Assembly (NCBI GenBank): GCA_040508515.1
Contig: JBEVMS010000277.1
Span: 1 to 20,058, forward strand
DNA from: JBEVMS01 sp040508515
Lineage (GTDB): Bacteria > Pseudomonadota > Gammaproteobacteria > Xanthomonadales > Rhodanobacteraceae
Length of the DNA stretch: 20,058 nucleotides
Reading direction: 5' to 3'
Translations under genes and position numbers: made by a program
Notes under the pieces: model-generated
What the model saw: only the letters and a program-made list of their open reading frames with translations
Database searches by the model: none
Told to the model about the DNA's origin: nothing
Shown here: positions 7,959 to 14,961 of the stretch, one piece after another
Numbering within the stretch: the first letter of the stretch is position 1
Layout: every line of letters begins with the position of its first letter

Positions 7959-8681
7959 CTAGAAACGCTCGCCGGTCGGCAGGAAACGCCATTGGCCCGG
8001 TGCCATTCGGCTCAGCGGGATGCGCCCGATGCGCAGGCGCTTGATCGCGGTCACTTCCAACCCGACCTGGGCGCACATGTGCCGCAGTTGGCCGGCGTGC
8101 ACATGCTTGATGGCAAAACGCAGCCGGTTTTCGCTCTGCCAACTGGCCTTGCAGGGCGGCAGCACCCGGCCCTGATAGCTCTGGCCGTGACAGAGCCGCG
8201 CCAGGCCATCGGTGGCGATCGTGCCGCGCACCTCGACCTGGTACTCCTGTTCGATCCGCGCGCTGTCCTCGGTCAGCCGGCGCACCACGCGCCAGTCCTG
8301 GGTCAGCACCACCAGCCCGCTGGCGCCGTGGTCCAGCGGCATCGGCGCGCTGAGTCGGGTGAGGTGACGATGCAATGGCTGGATGCCGCTGAGGTCGTCC
8401 GGGCTGTGGTTTTCCAGCGCGATCGTCGGCACTACGCTGGTCCGCCAGGGGCCGCTTTGCACCGCGACCGGCTGGTGCAGCAACAGGGTGGCCGGCTCGA
8501 GCGGTTCGAGGGTGGCGTTGGGATCGACTTCGACGTGTTGATCGACGATCTTGAACTGCGGTTGCTCGACGACCACGCCGTCCACGCGCACCCAGCCGCC
8601 CTCGATATACAACTCCGCCTCGCGGCGCGAGCAGCCGGTCAGCTCGATCACCCGTTTGCTCAGGCGAATAGGTTCGGACAT
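7959..8681 (-). CDS. RluF/RsuA-type pseudouridine synthase with S4 domain
   Basis: A 240-aa protein of the RsuA/RluB/RluE/RluF family, which isomerises uridine to pseudouridine in ribosomal (or, for RluF, also transfer) RNA. An S4 RNA-binding domain fills residues 1-53 (RLSKRVIELTGCSRREAELYIEGGWVRVDG region). The catalytic aspartate is D117 in PLDHGASGL, equivalent to the GRLDxxTxGL motif. The C-terminal GQLRHMCAQVGLEVTAIKRLRIG (about 197-219) matches the family's GRNRQIRRM block. The start is ATG 8681; upstream in the same frame there is only the antisense of the flavoprotein gene's frame, so longer versions are not believable. The flavoprotein gene ends 71 bases upstream on the same strand, suggesting co-transcription. 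The motif departs from canonical GRLD, so the exact RNA target is open. Confidence 0.87.
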   Translation of the reverse strand: MSEPIRLSKRVIELTGCSRREAELYIEGGWVRVDGVVVEQPQFKIVDQHVEVDPNATLEPLEPATLLLHQPVAVQSGPWRTSVVPTIALENHSPDDLSGIQPLHRHLTRLSAPMPLDHGASGLVVLTQDWRVVRRLTEDSARIEQEYQVEVRGTIATDGLARLCHGQSYQGRVLPPCKASWQSENRLRFAIKHVHAGQLRHMCAQVGLEVTAIKRLRIGRIPLSRMAPGQWRFLPTGERF

Positions 8682-8752
8682 CGGAAAGCGCCAGCGCAAA
8701 GAAAGCGCACAGTGTATCGGCTCGCGCCTCGCTTGCCGCGTCTGGCGTGCGC

Positions 8753-10000
8753 TCAGCGGCTGTGCGCGGCGATCCAGGCGCTGGCGCCCCGGCCGGCGCG
8801 CAGCCCGCTGGCGAAGCAGGCGGTTAGCAGATAACCGCCGGTGGGGGCTTCCCAATCGAGCATTTCGCCGGCACAGAACACGCCCGGTAGCTGGCGCAGC
8901 ATGTGCCGATCGTCCAGCGCTTCCAGTCGCACACCACCGGCGCTGCTGATCGCTTCGGCCAGGGGGCGGGCCGCAGTGAGGCGTAGCGGCAGGCGCTTGA
9001 TGGTCCGCGCCAGCAGGGGGATGTCGTTGCGTTGGGTGGGGTTGAGTTGTTCGTACAGCAGCGCGCTTTTGACGCCGCCGATGCCCGCCTGGCGGCGCAG
9101 ATGGTCGCTCAGCGAATGCTTGCCACGCGGCTTGGTTAGGTCTTGGTGCAGGCGCTGCTCGCTGCGATCGGGCGCCAGATCCAGCCACAGCATGGCATGA
9201 CCGTCGCTGGCGATGCGGTGGCGAAGTTGCGCCGATAAGGCATAGATCAGGCTGCCTTCGATACCGCTGGCGGTGATCACGCACTCGCCCTGGCGGCTGT
9301 GTTCCTGACCGTCGGCGTCGATCCAAGACGCGACCACCGGTTTCAGCGGCGCGCCGGCATGGCGCTCGGCCAGATGTGCGCTCCAGCCGATATCGAAGCC
9401 GCAATTGGCCGGGGCCAAGGGCGCGACGGGCACGCCGCGCTCGGCCAGCCAGGGCTGCCAGGCGCCATCGGAACCCAATTGCGGCCAGCTGCCACCGCCC
9501 AGCGCCAGCACCACCGCGTCGGCGTGTCGGCGTTGTTCGCCCTGAGGCGTGGCAAAACGCAGCGCGCCCGCGTCGTCCCAACCCAGCCAGCGGTGCTGCA
9601 CGTGAAAGTGCACACCCTGATCGCGCAATCGGCGGACCCAGCCGCGTAGCAGCGGCGCGGCCTTGAGGTCACTGGGAAACACCCGTCCGGAACTGCCGAC
9701 GAACGTCCTCACGCCCAATACTGCCGCCCAGTGACGCAGCGCGGCGGCATCGAAGTCGTCCAGCCAGCCGCCAACCTCGGCGGCGCACTCGCGGTAGCGG
9801 GCATCGAAGGCTGGTCGCGGCTCGCTATGCGTCAGATTCATGCCGCCCTTGCCGGCGATCAAAAACTTCCGCCCGACCGAGCCTTTAGCTTCGTAAAGGT
9901 CAACCTCGACCCCGGCGGCGCGGGCGACTTCGGCCGCCATCAAGCCTGCGGGGCCACCGCCGATGACGACTAGGCCGGGATTGCTGGGAAGCGTGCGCAT
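8753..10000 (-). CDS. NAD(P)/FAD-dependent oxidoreductase, PP_4765/BaiN-like flavoprotein
   Basis: A 415-aa flavoprotein of the HI0933/BaiN-like group, closest in pattern to the TIGR03862 (PP_4765) subfamily. The N-terminal dinucleotide-binding loop is VVIGGGPAGLMAAE (11-24), followed by the diagnostic GRKFLIAGKGGMNLTHSE (43-60). The C-terminal FAD segment GVFCAGEMLDWEAPTGGYLL lies near 375-395. The reaction is unknown for this subgroup; relatives reduce double bonds in sterol-like or other substrates. Start: ATG 10000 puts the nucleotide-binding strand about 10 residues in, as usual; a GTG at 10027 would add 9 residues. Neither has a convincing ribosome site. It is divergent from the ycgR-like gene and upstream of the pseudouridine synthase. 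Confidence 0.87.
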   Translation of the reverse strand: MRTLPSNPGLVVIGGGPAGLMAAEVARAAGVEVDLYEAKGSVGRKFLIAGKGGMNLTHSEPRPAFDARYRECAAEVGGWLDDFDAAALRHWAAVLGVRTFVGSSGRVFPSDLKAAPLLRGWVRRLRDQGVHFHVQHRWLGWDDAGALRFATPQGEQRRHADAVVLALGGGSWPQLGSDGAWQPWLAERGVPVAPLAPANCGFDIGWSAHLAERHAGAPLKPVVASWIDADGQEHSRQGECVITASGIEGSLIYALSAQLRHRIASDGHAMLWLDLAPDRSEQRLHQDLTKPRGKHSLSDHLRRQAGIGGVKSALLYEQLNPTQRNDIPLLARTIKRLPLRLTAARPLAEAISSAGGVRLEALDDRHMLRQLPGVFCAGEMLDWEAPTGGYLLTACFASGLRAGRGASAWIAAHSR

Positions 10001-10187
10001 AGGAGGGGAAATAGAGAAACCGGCCACGGTAGAGCAGTACCGCCATTATGGCCAGCGAACTTGCGCCCGGAGGATTCACGAGGCTGGCAGCTCAAGGCAG
10101 AATCGTCGCGAAAGTTATCCGGCAGCTTGCCGATATACCATGACGTCAGGTCTTGATTTTGATGTTTTCTAAAGGTGGCAGTTTCGC

Positions 10188-10247
10188 ATGGAAAGTCGAC
10201 AGGTTCGATGGGGCGTGGCAGCAGCGCAGCGGTGCGTGCATGTCTGA
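10188..10247 (+). CDS. possible 19-codon leader ORF overlapping the ycgR-like start
   Basis: ATG 10188 is preceded at a spacing of 9 bases by AAAGGTGG (10171-10178), the best ribosome site in this intergenic region. The frame runs 19 codons to TGA 10245-10247 and overlaps the ycgR-like ATG at 10240 by 8 bases. The peptide (MESRQVRWGVAAAQRCVHV) matches nothing I know. Since the ycgR-like gene lacks a good ribosome site of its own, translation coupling is plausible. It could equally be chance. Confidence 0.3.
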   Translation: MESRQVRWGVAAAQRCVHV

Positions 10248-11016
10248 GGAGCAAGAGGACTCGGTGGTGATCGAAGACATCGGATCGGACCCGGATTTCG
10301 ACCCGCAGCTTGTCGAGGATCCCGCCATTATTCGTGCGCACCTGTATCAGTTGCAGCAACATCGCGTGCCGCTGTTGCTGAATTTCAGCGAGGGTGGCGA
10401 GCGCTTCCGCAGCACACTGATCGCCATGCGGCGTGACTACGACCTTATCGCGATCGATGAACTGGTGCCCTTCGCAGGCGCCGAACTGATCCGCGGCGGC
10501 AGCGCATTCAAAGTGACCGGCTATCACGATGGCGTGCGCATGACCTGGCAATGCATGAGTGGCGCCACGTCCGGCGTGCTCGATGGCCTGCCATGCTATT
10601 GGATGGCCATCCCCGAACGGATGTCGTATTTCCAGCGACGCGAGGATTTCCGCGTGCAGGTGGTGCTTGCCAATCTGCCCGAAGTGGGGGTAAGCGCCTA
10701 CGAGTGGTTGGACGCACCACTCGCTGGGCAGTTGCTGGATATCTCCATTACGGGCTGCCGGTTGGGCTTGAGCGGCGATCACCGCCATTTGTTGCAGGCG
10801 GGGAATGTTTATCGGCTCACGTTGCGCGTGCCCGGCAAGGCCGATGTGATCGTCGATTCAGACGTGCGCCATACCCAGTACAACGACGCACGCGACATCA
10901 CCATCACCGGCATGCGCTTTCGCTCGCCGGGTACCAGCGAGCAAAAAATCCTGCAGCAATGGGTATTCCAATTGCAGCGCGAGGCGCACCGTGCGCGCTC
11001 CGATCGCGCCTTGTAG
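10240..11016 (+). CDS. ycgR: YcgR-type PilZ protein, c-di-GMP effector (flagellar brake family)
   Basis: A 258-aa cytoplasmic protein with the two-domain YcgR layout: an N-terminal YcgR domain (about 28-125) and a C-terminal PilZ domain (about 129-245). The c-di-GMP-binding residues are complete: RRxxxR as FQRREDFR (R133, R134, R138) and the DxSxxG motif as DISITG (167-172). Proteins of this type slow flagella when c-di-GMP is high, through the flagellar motor; no flagellar gene is visible here, so the target is inferred. Start: ATG 10240 gives an acidic N-terminus (MSEEQED); the frame is open to 10153, but the extra residues look non-coding. The start is overlapped by a small ORF with a better ribosome site. 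The gene converges with the barstar gene. Confidence 0.88.
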   Translation: MSEEQEDSVVIEDIGSDPDFDPQLVEDPAIIRAHLYQLQQHRVPLLLNFSEGGERFRSTLIAMRRDYDLIAIDELVPFAGAELIRGGSAFKVTGYHDGVRMTWQCMSGATSGVLDGLPCYWMAIPERMSYFQRREDFRVQVVLANLPEVGVSAYEWLDAPLAGQLLDISITGCRLGLSGDHRHLLQAGNVYRLTLRVPGKADVIVDSDVRHTQYNDARDITITGMRFRSPGTSEQKILQQWVFQLQREAHRARSDRAL

Positions 11017-11031
11017 CTTTTAGCTGTCCTT

Positions 11032-11060
11032 ACTGGCCAGGACCATGTTGCCTGGCCTGT
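11032..11060. terminator. candidate bidirectional hairpin terminator
   Basis: GGCCAGG (11035-11041) and CCTGGCC (11051-11057) form a 7-base-pair stem around a 9-base loop, extendable by two pairs beyond one T-T mismatch. It lies in the 57-base gap between the convergent ycgR-like and barstar genes. On the minus strand some A-rich sequence follows, but there is no clear T-run. Confidence 0.4.
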
Positions 11061-11073
11061 GACGTACACGGGA

Positions 11074-11508
11074 TCAGGCATCCAGTGGCAGCGGATGCTC
11101 CGGTTCGCTCAATGCCAGGAAAGTCCAGAACGGCTTGCGCTGCTCGGCCCAGTGGCGCGAAGTATCGTCCATGATGTCGAGCGCCAGATCGAAATCGTCC
11201 TCGACCGCCAGTTGCAGCGCTTCGCTGTGTTCGAGCATCAGCACGTAGCCACGCGCCGGCAGCCAGGAAAGATCCGCCAGGCGGTCGGCCAATGCCTCCC
11301 AGTTGTGGCCATAGTGGAAGGGAAAGGCCAGGCTTTGCGCCAGCGTGCGCAGCAAGGCGCTTTTGTCGTGGCAATCGTGGAAGTCTATGCGTCGCAGCAA
11401 GAGCCCATGGCGTTGGGCGCCTTCGGCCAACATGTCCAGATCGCTGGCGCCGACCACGTAGGTGCCGGCCTGGGCCGGATCGGTCAGATCAAACGGCGGC
11501 ATATTCAT
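11074..11508 (-). CDS. barstar-family ribonuclease inhibitor
   Basis: A 144-aa protein of the barstar family, small cytoplasmic inhibitors that plug the active site of barnase-type secreted RNases. The family core FPFHYGHNWEALADRLADL is at about 62-80; relative to Bacillus barstar, E71 and D75 take the places of D35 and D39, the latter being the key contact with the RNase active site. It is longer than Bacillus barstar (90 aa), with about 45 extra N-terminal and some C-terminal residues, as in many proteobacterial members. The start ATG 11508 overlaps the stop TGA (11505-11507) of the upstream frame in an ATGA arrangement; a second ATG at 11502 is possible. The RNase gene directly upstream looks broken, so this inhibitor may be an orphan. 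Confidence 0.87.
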   Translation of the reverse strand: MNMPPFDLTDPAQAGTYVVGASDLDMLAEGAQRHGLLLRRIDFHDCHDKSALLRTLAQSLAFPFHYGHNWEALADRLADLSWLPARGYVLMLEHSEALQLAVEDDFDLALDIMDDTSRHWAEQRKPFWTFLALSEPEHPLPLDA

Positions 11509-11858
11509 GGCGTCACCCGAAAGGCCCGAGAGATTGGGTAGTCGCGTAGTCGACCGTCGGGCGCCGCGCCGCCGTTGATAATGCGTCGCCTGCCGCGTGA
11601 GGCCACGTCGGATGTTCCAACAGCCCATGGGCAGCCTGCGGCGCGCGGCAGGTAGCCTTGCGGTTGCCAAACGCGCTGCCTTCCGGCGCATGCCGGGAGG
11701 GGGCTTCGTGGCCGAGCCACAGCAAAGTATCGGCAGTCTCCGGGGGCAAAAAATCGCGCGTCTGGATAGCGGCGTGGCCGGTGCGCGATGCCATCGGCAC
11801 CGCGGCGGTGTACGGGCGACTGAGCAGCAACAGCGGCATTGGTGATGGACTTGCGCAT
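11505..11858 (-). pseudogene. frameshifted barnase-type ribonuclease gene
   Basis: Three pieces of a barnase-like RNase appear to be spread over two frames. ATG 11858 starts MRKSIT, as in related genes. A second frame (from 11839) gives DFLPPETADTL and PEGSAFGNR (ending near 11660), matching the family's LPPEAxxTL and DGxxFGNRE. From there the first frame resumes with GYLPRAA, then ASRGRRRIINGG (family RGARRIVxGG), and ends SRAFRVTP at TGA 11505, overlapping the barstar ATG by four bases. The usual catalytic EYTV glutamate and DDHY histidine are not found intact in one frame. So the gene seems inactivated by at least one, probably two, frameshifts plus substitutions. Sequencing error could explain the shifts but not the lost motifs. 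Confidence 0.6.
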
Positions 11859-12504
11859 GGCTGGATATCCGCGCCGATACCGTGGGCACCCCGTGTGCCG
11901 CATGACTCGCAGTCTGCCCGATTTGCCGGCGCTGCGGATTGCCGGTAGCCGGCGCAAGTTCACATTACCGACGATCGCCCCGCTGTTCCGTTTCCGATCC
12001 GTGCGCAGCGTCGCGCGCACGATCGCGATGCGAGTCGGCAACGGTGCCAATCGCCCGGCGACGGACCGCGCACGCGGAAGAGCGGCCGTGTTGGGGCGTG
12101 GTGTCGTTGCAGCCAGGCATTTCCCACGTGCTGTCTATGCCACGCGAGCTCGGACATCGAGGCCGGCGGCATGCCTGGACGAGCATGGCCGCGCCACCGC
12201 GCATGAAAGAGCATCGAGCTTAAGCTGATGGGTGAGGGCCGCATTTAGATGTTTTTTTCTAATCAGTTTAGACATATAAGCTTCTAATAGTTTTTGATGT
12301 ATTCGTCTGATGGCTGGCTGTTGTTCACAGGGTGTGCGGGCTCGATTCTGGAAGCGGTCCAGGCATCACAAACTTGCGTCAGGGATTGCGTCCGTGCGCC
12401 ATGTTGCTGCGCAACGAAAGTGGTAGTGTGCCGGCGGTCGACGCGCTGGTCGCAGTCGCAGCCGCACTGCGCTAACAGACACTTTCCCTCATTGGAGATG
12501 CTTG
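11859..12504. other. gene-free interval with AT-rich island
   Basis: No frame here has a recognisable protein or consistent coding character; the overlapping open frames on both strands between 11900 and 12240 are arginine-rich, as expected of chance frames in GC-rich DNA. 12241-12300 is strikingly AT-rich against the surroundings and holds two near-identical stretches, TTCTAATCAGTTT (12257-12269) and TTCTAATAGTTT (12282-12293), 25 bases apart. TATAAG (12275-12280) and TAATAG (12285-12290) could be -10 elements for the yceI-like gene, with poor -35 partners. A near-perfect palindrome lies at 12212-12230. Confidence 0.55.
12212..12230. promoter_or_regulatory. near-perfect palindrome, possible operator
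   Basis: CATC-G-AGCTTAAGCT-GATG reads the same on both strands except for one unpaired G at 12216. There is no loop, so it suits a protein-binding site better than a terminator. It borders the AT-rich island, about 275 bases upstream of the yceI-like gene. Confidence 0.3.
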
Positions 12505-13125
12505 ATGAAACTACTATCGAAGAGCAGTTACGGCGTGGCGGCTTTGGGCCTGCTGCTGGCTTTGCAGGTTGGTGCAGCCCAGGCGGACAGCTGGAATCTG
12601 GACGCGCCGCACTCGGAGCTGCATTTCGTGACGACCAAGGCTGGTAAGCCGGGCATCGCCGCGATCGAGGAAGTGCAAACGTTCAACACGTTCACCGGCA
12701 AGCTCGACAGCACCGGACAGATTCAGCTGACGGTGGATCTGGGCAGTGTGCAGACGCAGATTCCGTTACGCGATCAGCGGATTCGCGACATGCTGTTCAA
12801 GGTGACCGAACATCCGAACGCGCAGTTCACCGCGCAGTTCGATATGAGCGCGCTGAAGGGGCTCAAAACCGGCCAGTTCAAGGATGTCAGCCTCAGTGGC
12901 TCGCTGGCGCTCAATGGCACCAAGCAGCCGTTGGATGCCAATCTGCGCGTGGTCAAGCTAGCTCATGGGGCCTTGTTGGTCAGCACCCGGCAACCAATCG
13001 TGGTGGATCTGCAGAAGTTCGATTTGAGCGACGGCGTTACCGCGCTGCATGACGTGATGGCGCTCAATGTGTTGTCGGCCAGCGCGCCGGTAAGTTTCTC
13101 GCTGGTCTTGAACTCGGCTGATTGA
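12505..13125 (+). CDS. YceI-family periplasmic protein
   Basis: A 206-aa secreted protein of the YceI family, lipocalin-like beta-barrels that bind long isoprenoid or fatty-acid-like lipids in the periplasm. Residues 1-27 form a signal peptide (basic start, hydrophobic VAALGLLLALQVG, cleavage after AAQA). The mature part begins SWNLDAPHSELHF, the family's usual opening, and carries the central VDLGSVQTxIPLRDQRIRDMLF (about 77-98) and FTAQFD motifs. The start is ATG 12505, with GGAG at 12494-12497 seven bases before it; a TTG at 12502 is not needed. The gene stands alone: a gene-free interval upstream and a terminator-like hairpin downstream against the convergent HDOD gene. Lipid ligand and role are unknown; relatives respond to pH, osmotic or oxidative stress. 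Confidence 0.9.
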   Translation: MKLLSKSSYGVAALGLLLALQVGAAQADSWNLDAPHSELHFVTTKAGKPGIAAIEEVQTFNTFTGKLDSTGQIQLTVDLGSVQTQIPLRDQRIRDMLFKVTEHPNAQFTAQFDMSALKGLKTGQFKDVSLSGSLALNGTKQPLDANLRVVKLAHGALLVSTRQPIVVDLQKFDLSDGVTALHDVMALNVLSASAPVSFSLVLNSAD

Positions 13126-13140
13126 GCGTGTTGAGCTGAA

Positions 13141-13169
13141 GGCCAGGCCCGCTGACGGCGGGCTTGGCT
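13141..13169. terminator. bidirectional terminator hairpin
   Basis: CCAGGCCCGC (13143-13152) pairs with GCGGGCTTGG (13158-13167) over ten positions including one G-T, around the 5-base loop TGACG; the flanking base pairs (13142 with 13168, 13141 with 13169) extend it to 12. It sits in the gap between the convergent yceI-like and HDOD genes, touching the HDOD stop. No T-run follows. Confidence 0.65.
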
Positions 13170-14215
13170 CAAGCCGGATAGATGTCGGGCAGGGGGAAAT
13201 TGCGCTGTAAATCTTGCTGGGCGCGTTCCAGTCTTGCCAGCGGCAATTGGCCGGGGCGATCGGACGCGGGCGGCGTATGCCGCTCGGCGCGTTGGTTCTC
13301 CACCAGGAGTTGGATCATCGCCAGATGATCGGCATCAAGCAGCGCCTTGCCCAGTTCGCTGCTCGGCGGTTGCGTGCGGATCGCCATGCGCTCGTGCAGG
13401 GCCTCGATCACATGAGGCGGCAGTTCCCAATGCTGCGCGGCACGTAAGGTGAGGTGGCTGGCGATCCACGCGCAGCCGGCAAGAAAACGTCGGCTGAAGA
13501 CGCCTAGTGTCGGCGGTGCTTCCTGGTCGAGCACGCGAATCACCGCGCCGACGCCGGCGTTGCAGACCACGCCCGCAAGGAACGCCTCGAATGGATCGGC
13601 GTAGCCCTTGGCAAGATACATGCTGGCATGCGCGCAGCGTTCGGCATGGTCCCACAGGCGCTGGCCGGCGGCATGGCCGTACATGCCAGCGCTGGCTTGC
13701 AGGATTGGCTTCATCACATGCGCGGTGACCATCTGGCGCAAGCCGTCCTGGCCCAGCAGCACTACCGCATGCTGCAAGCTGACGATCGGTTTCAAGGTGC
13801 GGTAGTGCACGCTCTGGGTAACCCGCATCACCTCGCCCACTAGCACCGGATCGCGACCGATCAGGTCGGCCAGCTTGCTGCCGTTGGTGTTGTCGGTTTT
13901 GAGCAGGCGAAGCAATTGCGGCAATACCGTCGGCAGGCGCGGCAGACTGCTGATATCGAAGCGATCGGCGCCGCAGATCTGGTCCAGCCGCTTGAGCATG
14001 GCCAGCTCCGCAAGCCGTGGTTCGACGGTATGGGAAGATGCCATGCCCAACACCAAGCGATGGAATCGATCTTCGATTTCCGCATGACCGAGCATGGTGG
14101 GTCCGGGCACGGGCTGCGATTCGGAGACGGTCATCCACGCCAGTGCGTCGCCCTCCGCGTGGGCAACGCCCGGGCGCTCGTCGCGAGCGAATAATCGCTT
14201 CCAGATGTTGTCCAT
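13169..14215 (-). CDS. HDOD-domain signalling protein
   Basis: A 348-aa cytoplasmic protein with a single HDOD domain, a relative of HD hydrolases that has lost the metal-binding histidine-aspartate pairs and usually acts as a scaffold in signalling. The domain begins near residue 88 with ISSLPRLPTVLPQLLRLL, continues through LADLIGRDPVLVGEVMRVTQSVHY and VVLLGQDGLRQMVTAHVM, and ends around 290. The first 85 residues and the last 50 (with RPGQLPLARLERAQQDLQRNF) match nothing I know. No GGDEF, EAL or receiver domain is fused. The start ATG 14215 has only a poorly placed AGGG. The gene lies 160 bases downstream of yaeQ on the same strand. A link to c-di-GMP signalling is possible, as HDOD proteins often sit in such networks, but nothing here shows it. 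Confidence 0.85.
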   Translation of the reverse strand: MDNIWKRLFARDERPGVAHAEGDALAWMTVSESQPVPGPTMLGHAEIEDRFHRLVLGMASSHTVEPRLAELAMLKRLDQICGADRFDISSLPRLPTVLPQLLRLLKTDNTNGSKLADLIGRDPVLVGEVMRVTQSVHYRTLKPIVSLQHAVVLLGQDGLRQMVTAHVMKPILQASAGMYGHAAGQRLWDHAERCAHASMYLAKGYADPFEAFLAGVVCNAGVGAVIRVLDQEAPPTLGVFSRRFLAGCAWIASHLTLRAAQHWELPPHVIEALHERMAIRTQPPSSELGKALLDADHLAMIQLLVENQRAERHTPPASDRPGQLPLARLERAQQDLQRNFPLPDIYPA

Positions 14216-14375
14216 AAGCCGCTTTGCCCTTGCTGCAGCCCCGGCGACGGTGTTGATTCCGGCGGGTCGGCGGCTAGTGTAAGCGTACTGTAAGCTTGGC
14301 GTCAGGCCCTCCGCTGAGTGCGTGGGGCGGGGTGATCGTGGCGGTGTGCCATGCGGCGCATGGCCGGTCGGCTGC

Positions 14376-14927
14376 TTAGTTGTCGGCGGCGATGAGGCGC
14401 TTGGTCGGTTGCACGGCGACGGCCGATTGCTCGCCCATCAGCTGCAGCTCGCCGTCCTGTACCAGCACTTGCAGGCGCATGCTGCGCTCGCTCAGGCTGG
14501 CCAGTTGTTGCACGGTTTCCGGTGGGATATCCAGCACGCTGAGGTTCTTGTTGCGTGCCAGCGCGGCTCCGCTCTTGGCCCACCACACCTCGGCGGCTTG
14601 GCCGCCGTAAGTGATAACCACCACATGACGCGCGCGCCCGCAGGCTTTGCGCACACGGGCCTCGTCGGGCTGGCCCAGTTCGATCCACAACAGGATGTCG
14701 CCGGTATAGTCCTTCTGCCACAGGTCCGGCTCATCGTCCTGGCTGAGGCCCTTGCCGAATTCCAGGCGCTCGTCGGCGAACAGCGCGTAGGCCAGCAGAC
14801 GCACCATCAAGCGCTCCTCGGTTTCGGAGGGGTGGCGCGCCAGAGTCAGCGGATGGGTGGCGTAGTAATGCCGGTCCATGTCGCTGACTTGAAGCTCGGC
14901 TTTGTAGACGGTGGCGTTGAGGGCCAT
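14376..14927 (-). CDS. yaeQ: YaeQ family protein
   Basis: A 183-aa protein matching the YaeQ family in length (about 180 aa) and order: MALNATVYKAELQVSDMDRHYY start, HPSETEERLMVRLLAYALFA (32-51), FGKGLSQDDEPDLWQKDYTGDILLWIELGQPD (about 57-88) and RARHVVVITYGG (98-109). YaeQ has a PD-(D/E)XK nuclease-like fold; the acidic residues in DEPDLW and WIELG are the family's conserved patch. It was named as a suppressor related to RfaH loss, but its function is not settled. The start is ATG 14927. The PepSY gene ends 34 bases upstream on the same strand, so the two may share a transcript. Confidence 0.92.
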   Translation of the reverse strand: MALNATVYKAELQVSDMDRHYYATHPLTLARHPSETEERLMVRLLAYALFADERLEFGKGLSQDDEPDLWQKDYTGDILLWIELGQPDEARVRKACGRARHVVVITYGGQAAEVWWAKSGAALARNKNLSVLDIPPETVQQLASLSERSMRLQVLVQDGELQLMGEQSAVAVQPTKRLIAADN

Positions 14928-14961
14928 GCGTGTGGCTCGGGCAAAAGGGTGATTGTACGCC

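Noticed and set aside
7746..8834. 362-codon plus-strand frame across the cyclase end and the pseudouridine synthase
   Set aside because: It overlaps two well-supported genes, matches no family and has antisense-like composition.
8682..9581. 300-codon N-terminal extension of the RluF-like frame
   Set aside because: It lies antisense-in-phase within the flavoprotein gene region on the same strand but in another frame, is Arg-rich and matches nothing; the S4 domain begins right at 8681.
11900..12240. Several overlapping frames on both strands upstream of the RNase pseudogene
   Set aside because: All are Arg- and Pro-rich, none has a ribosome site or recognisable motif, and several overlap one another, so none is believable as a gene.
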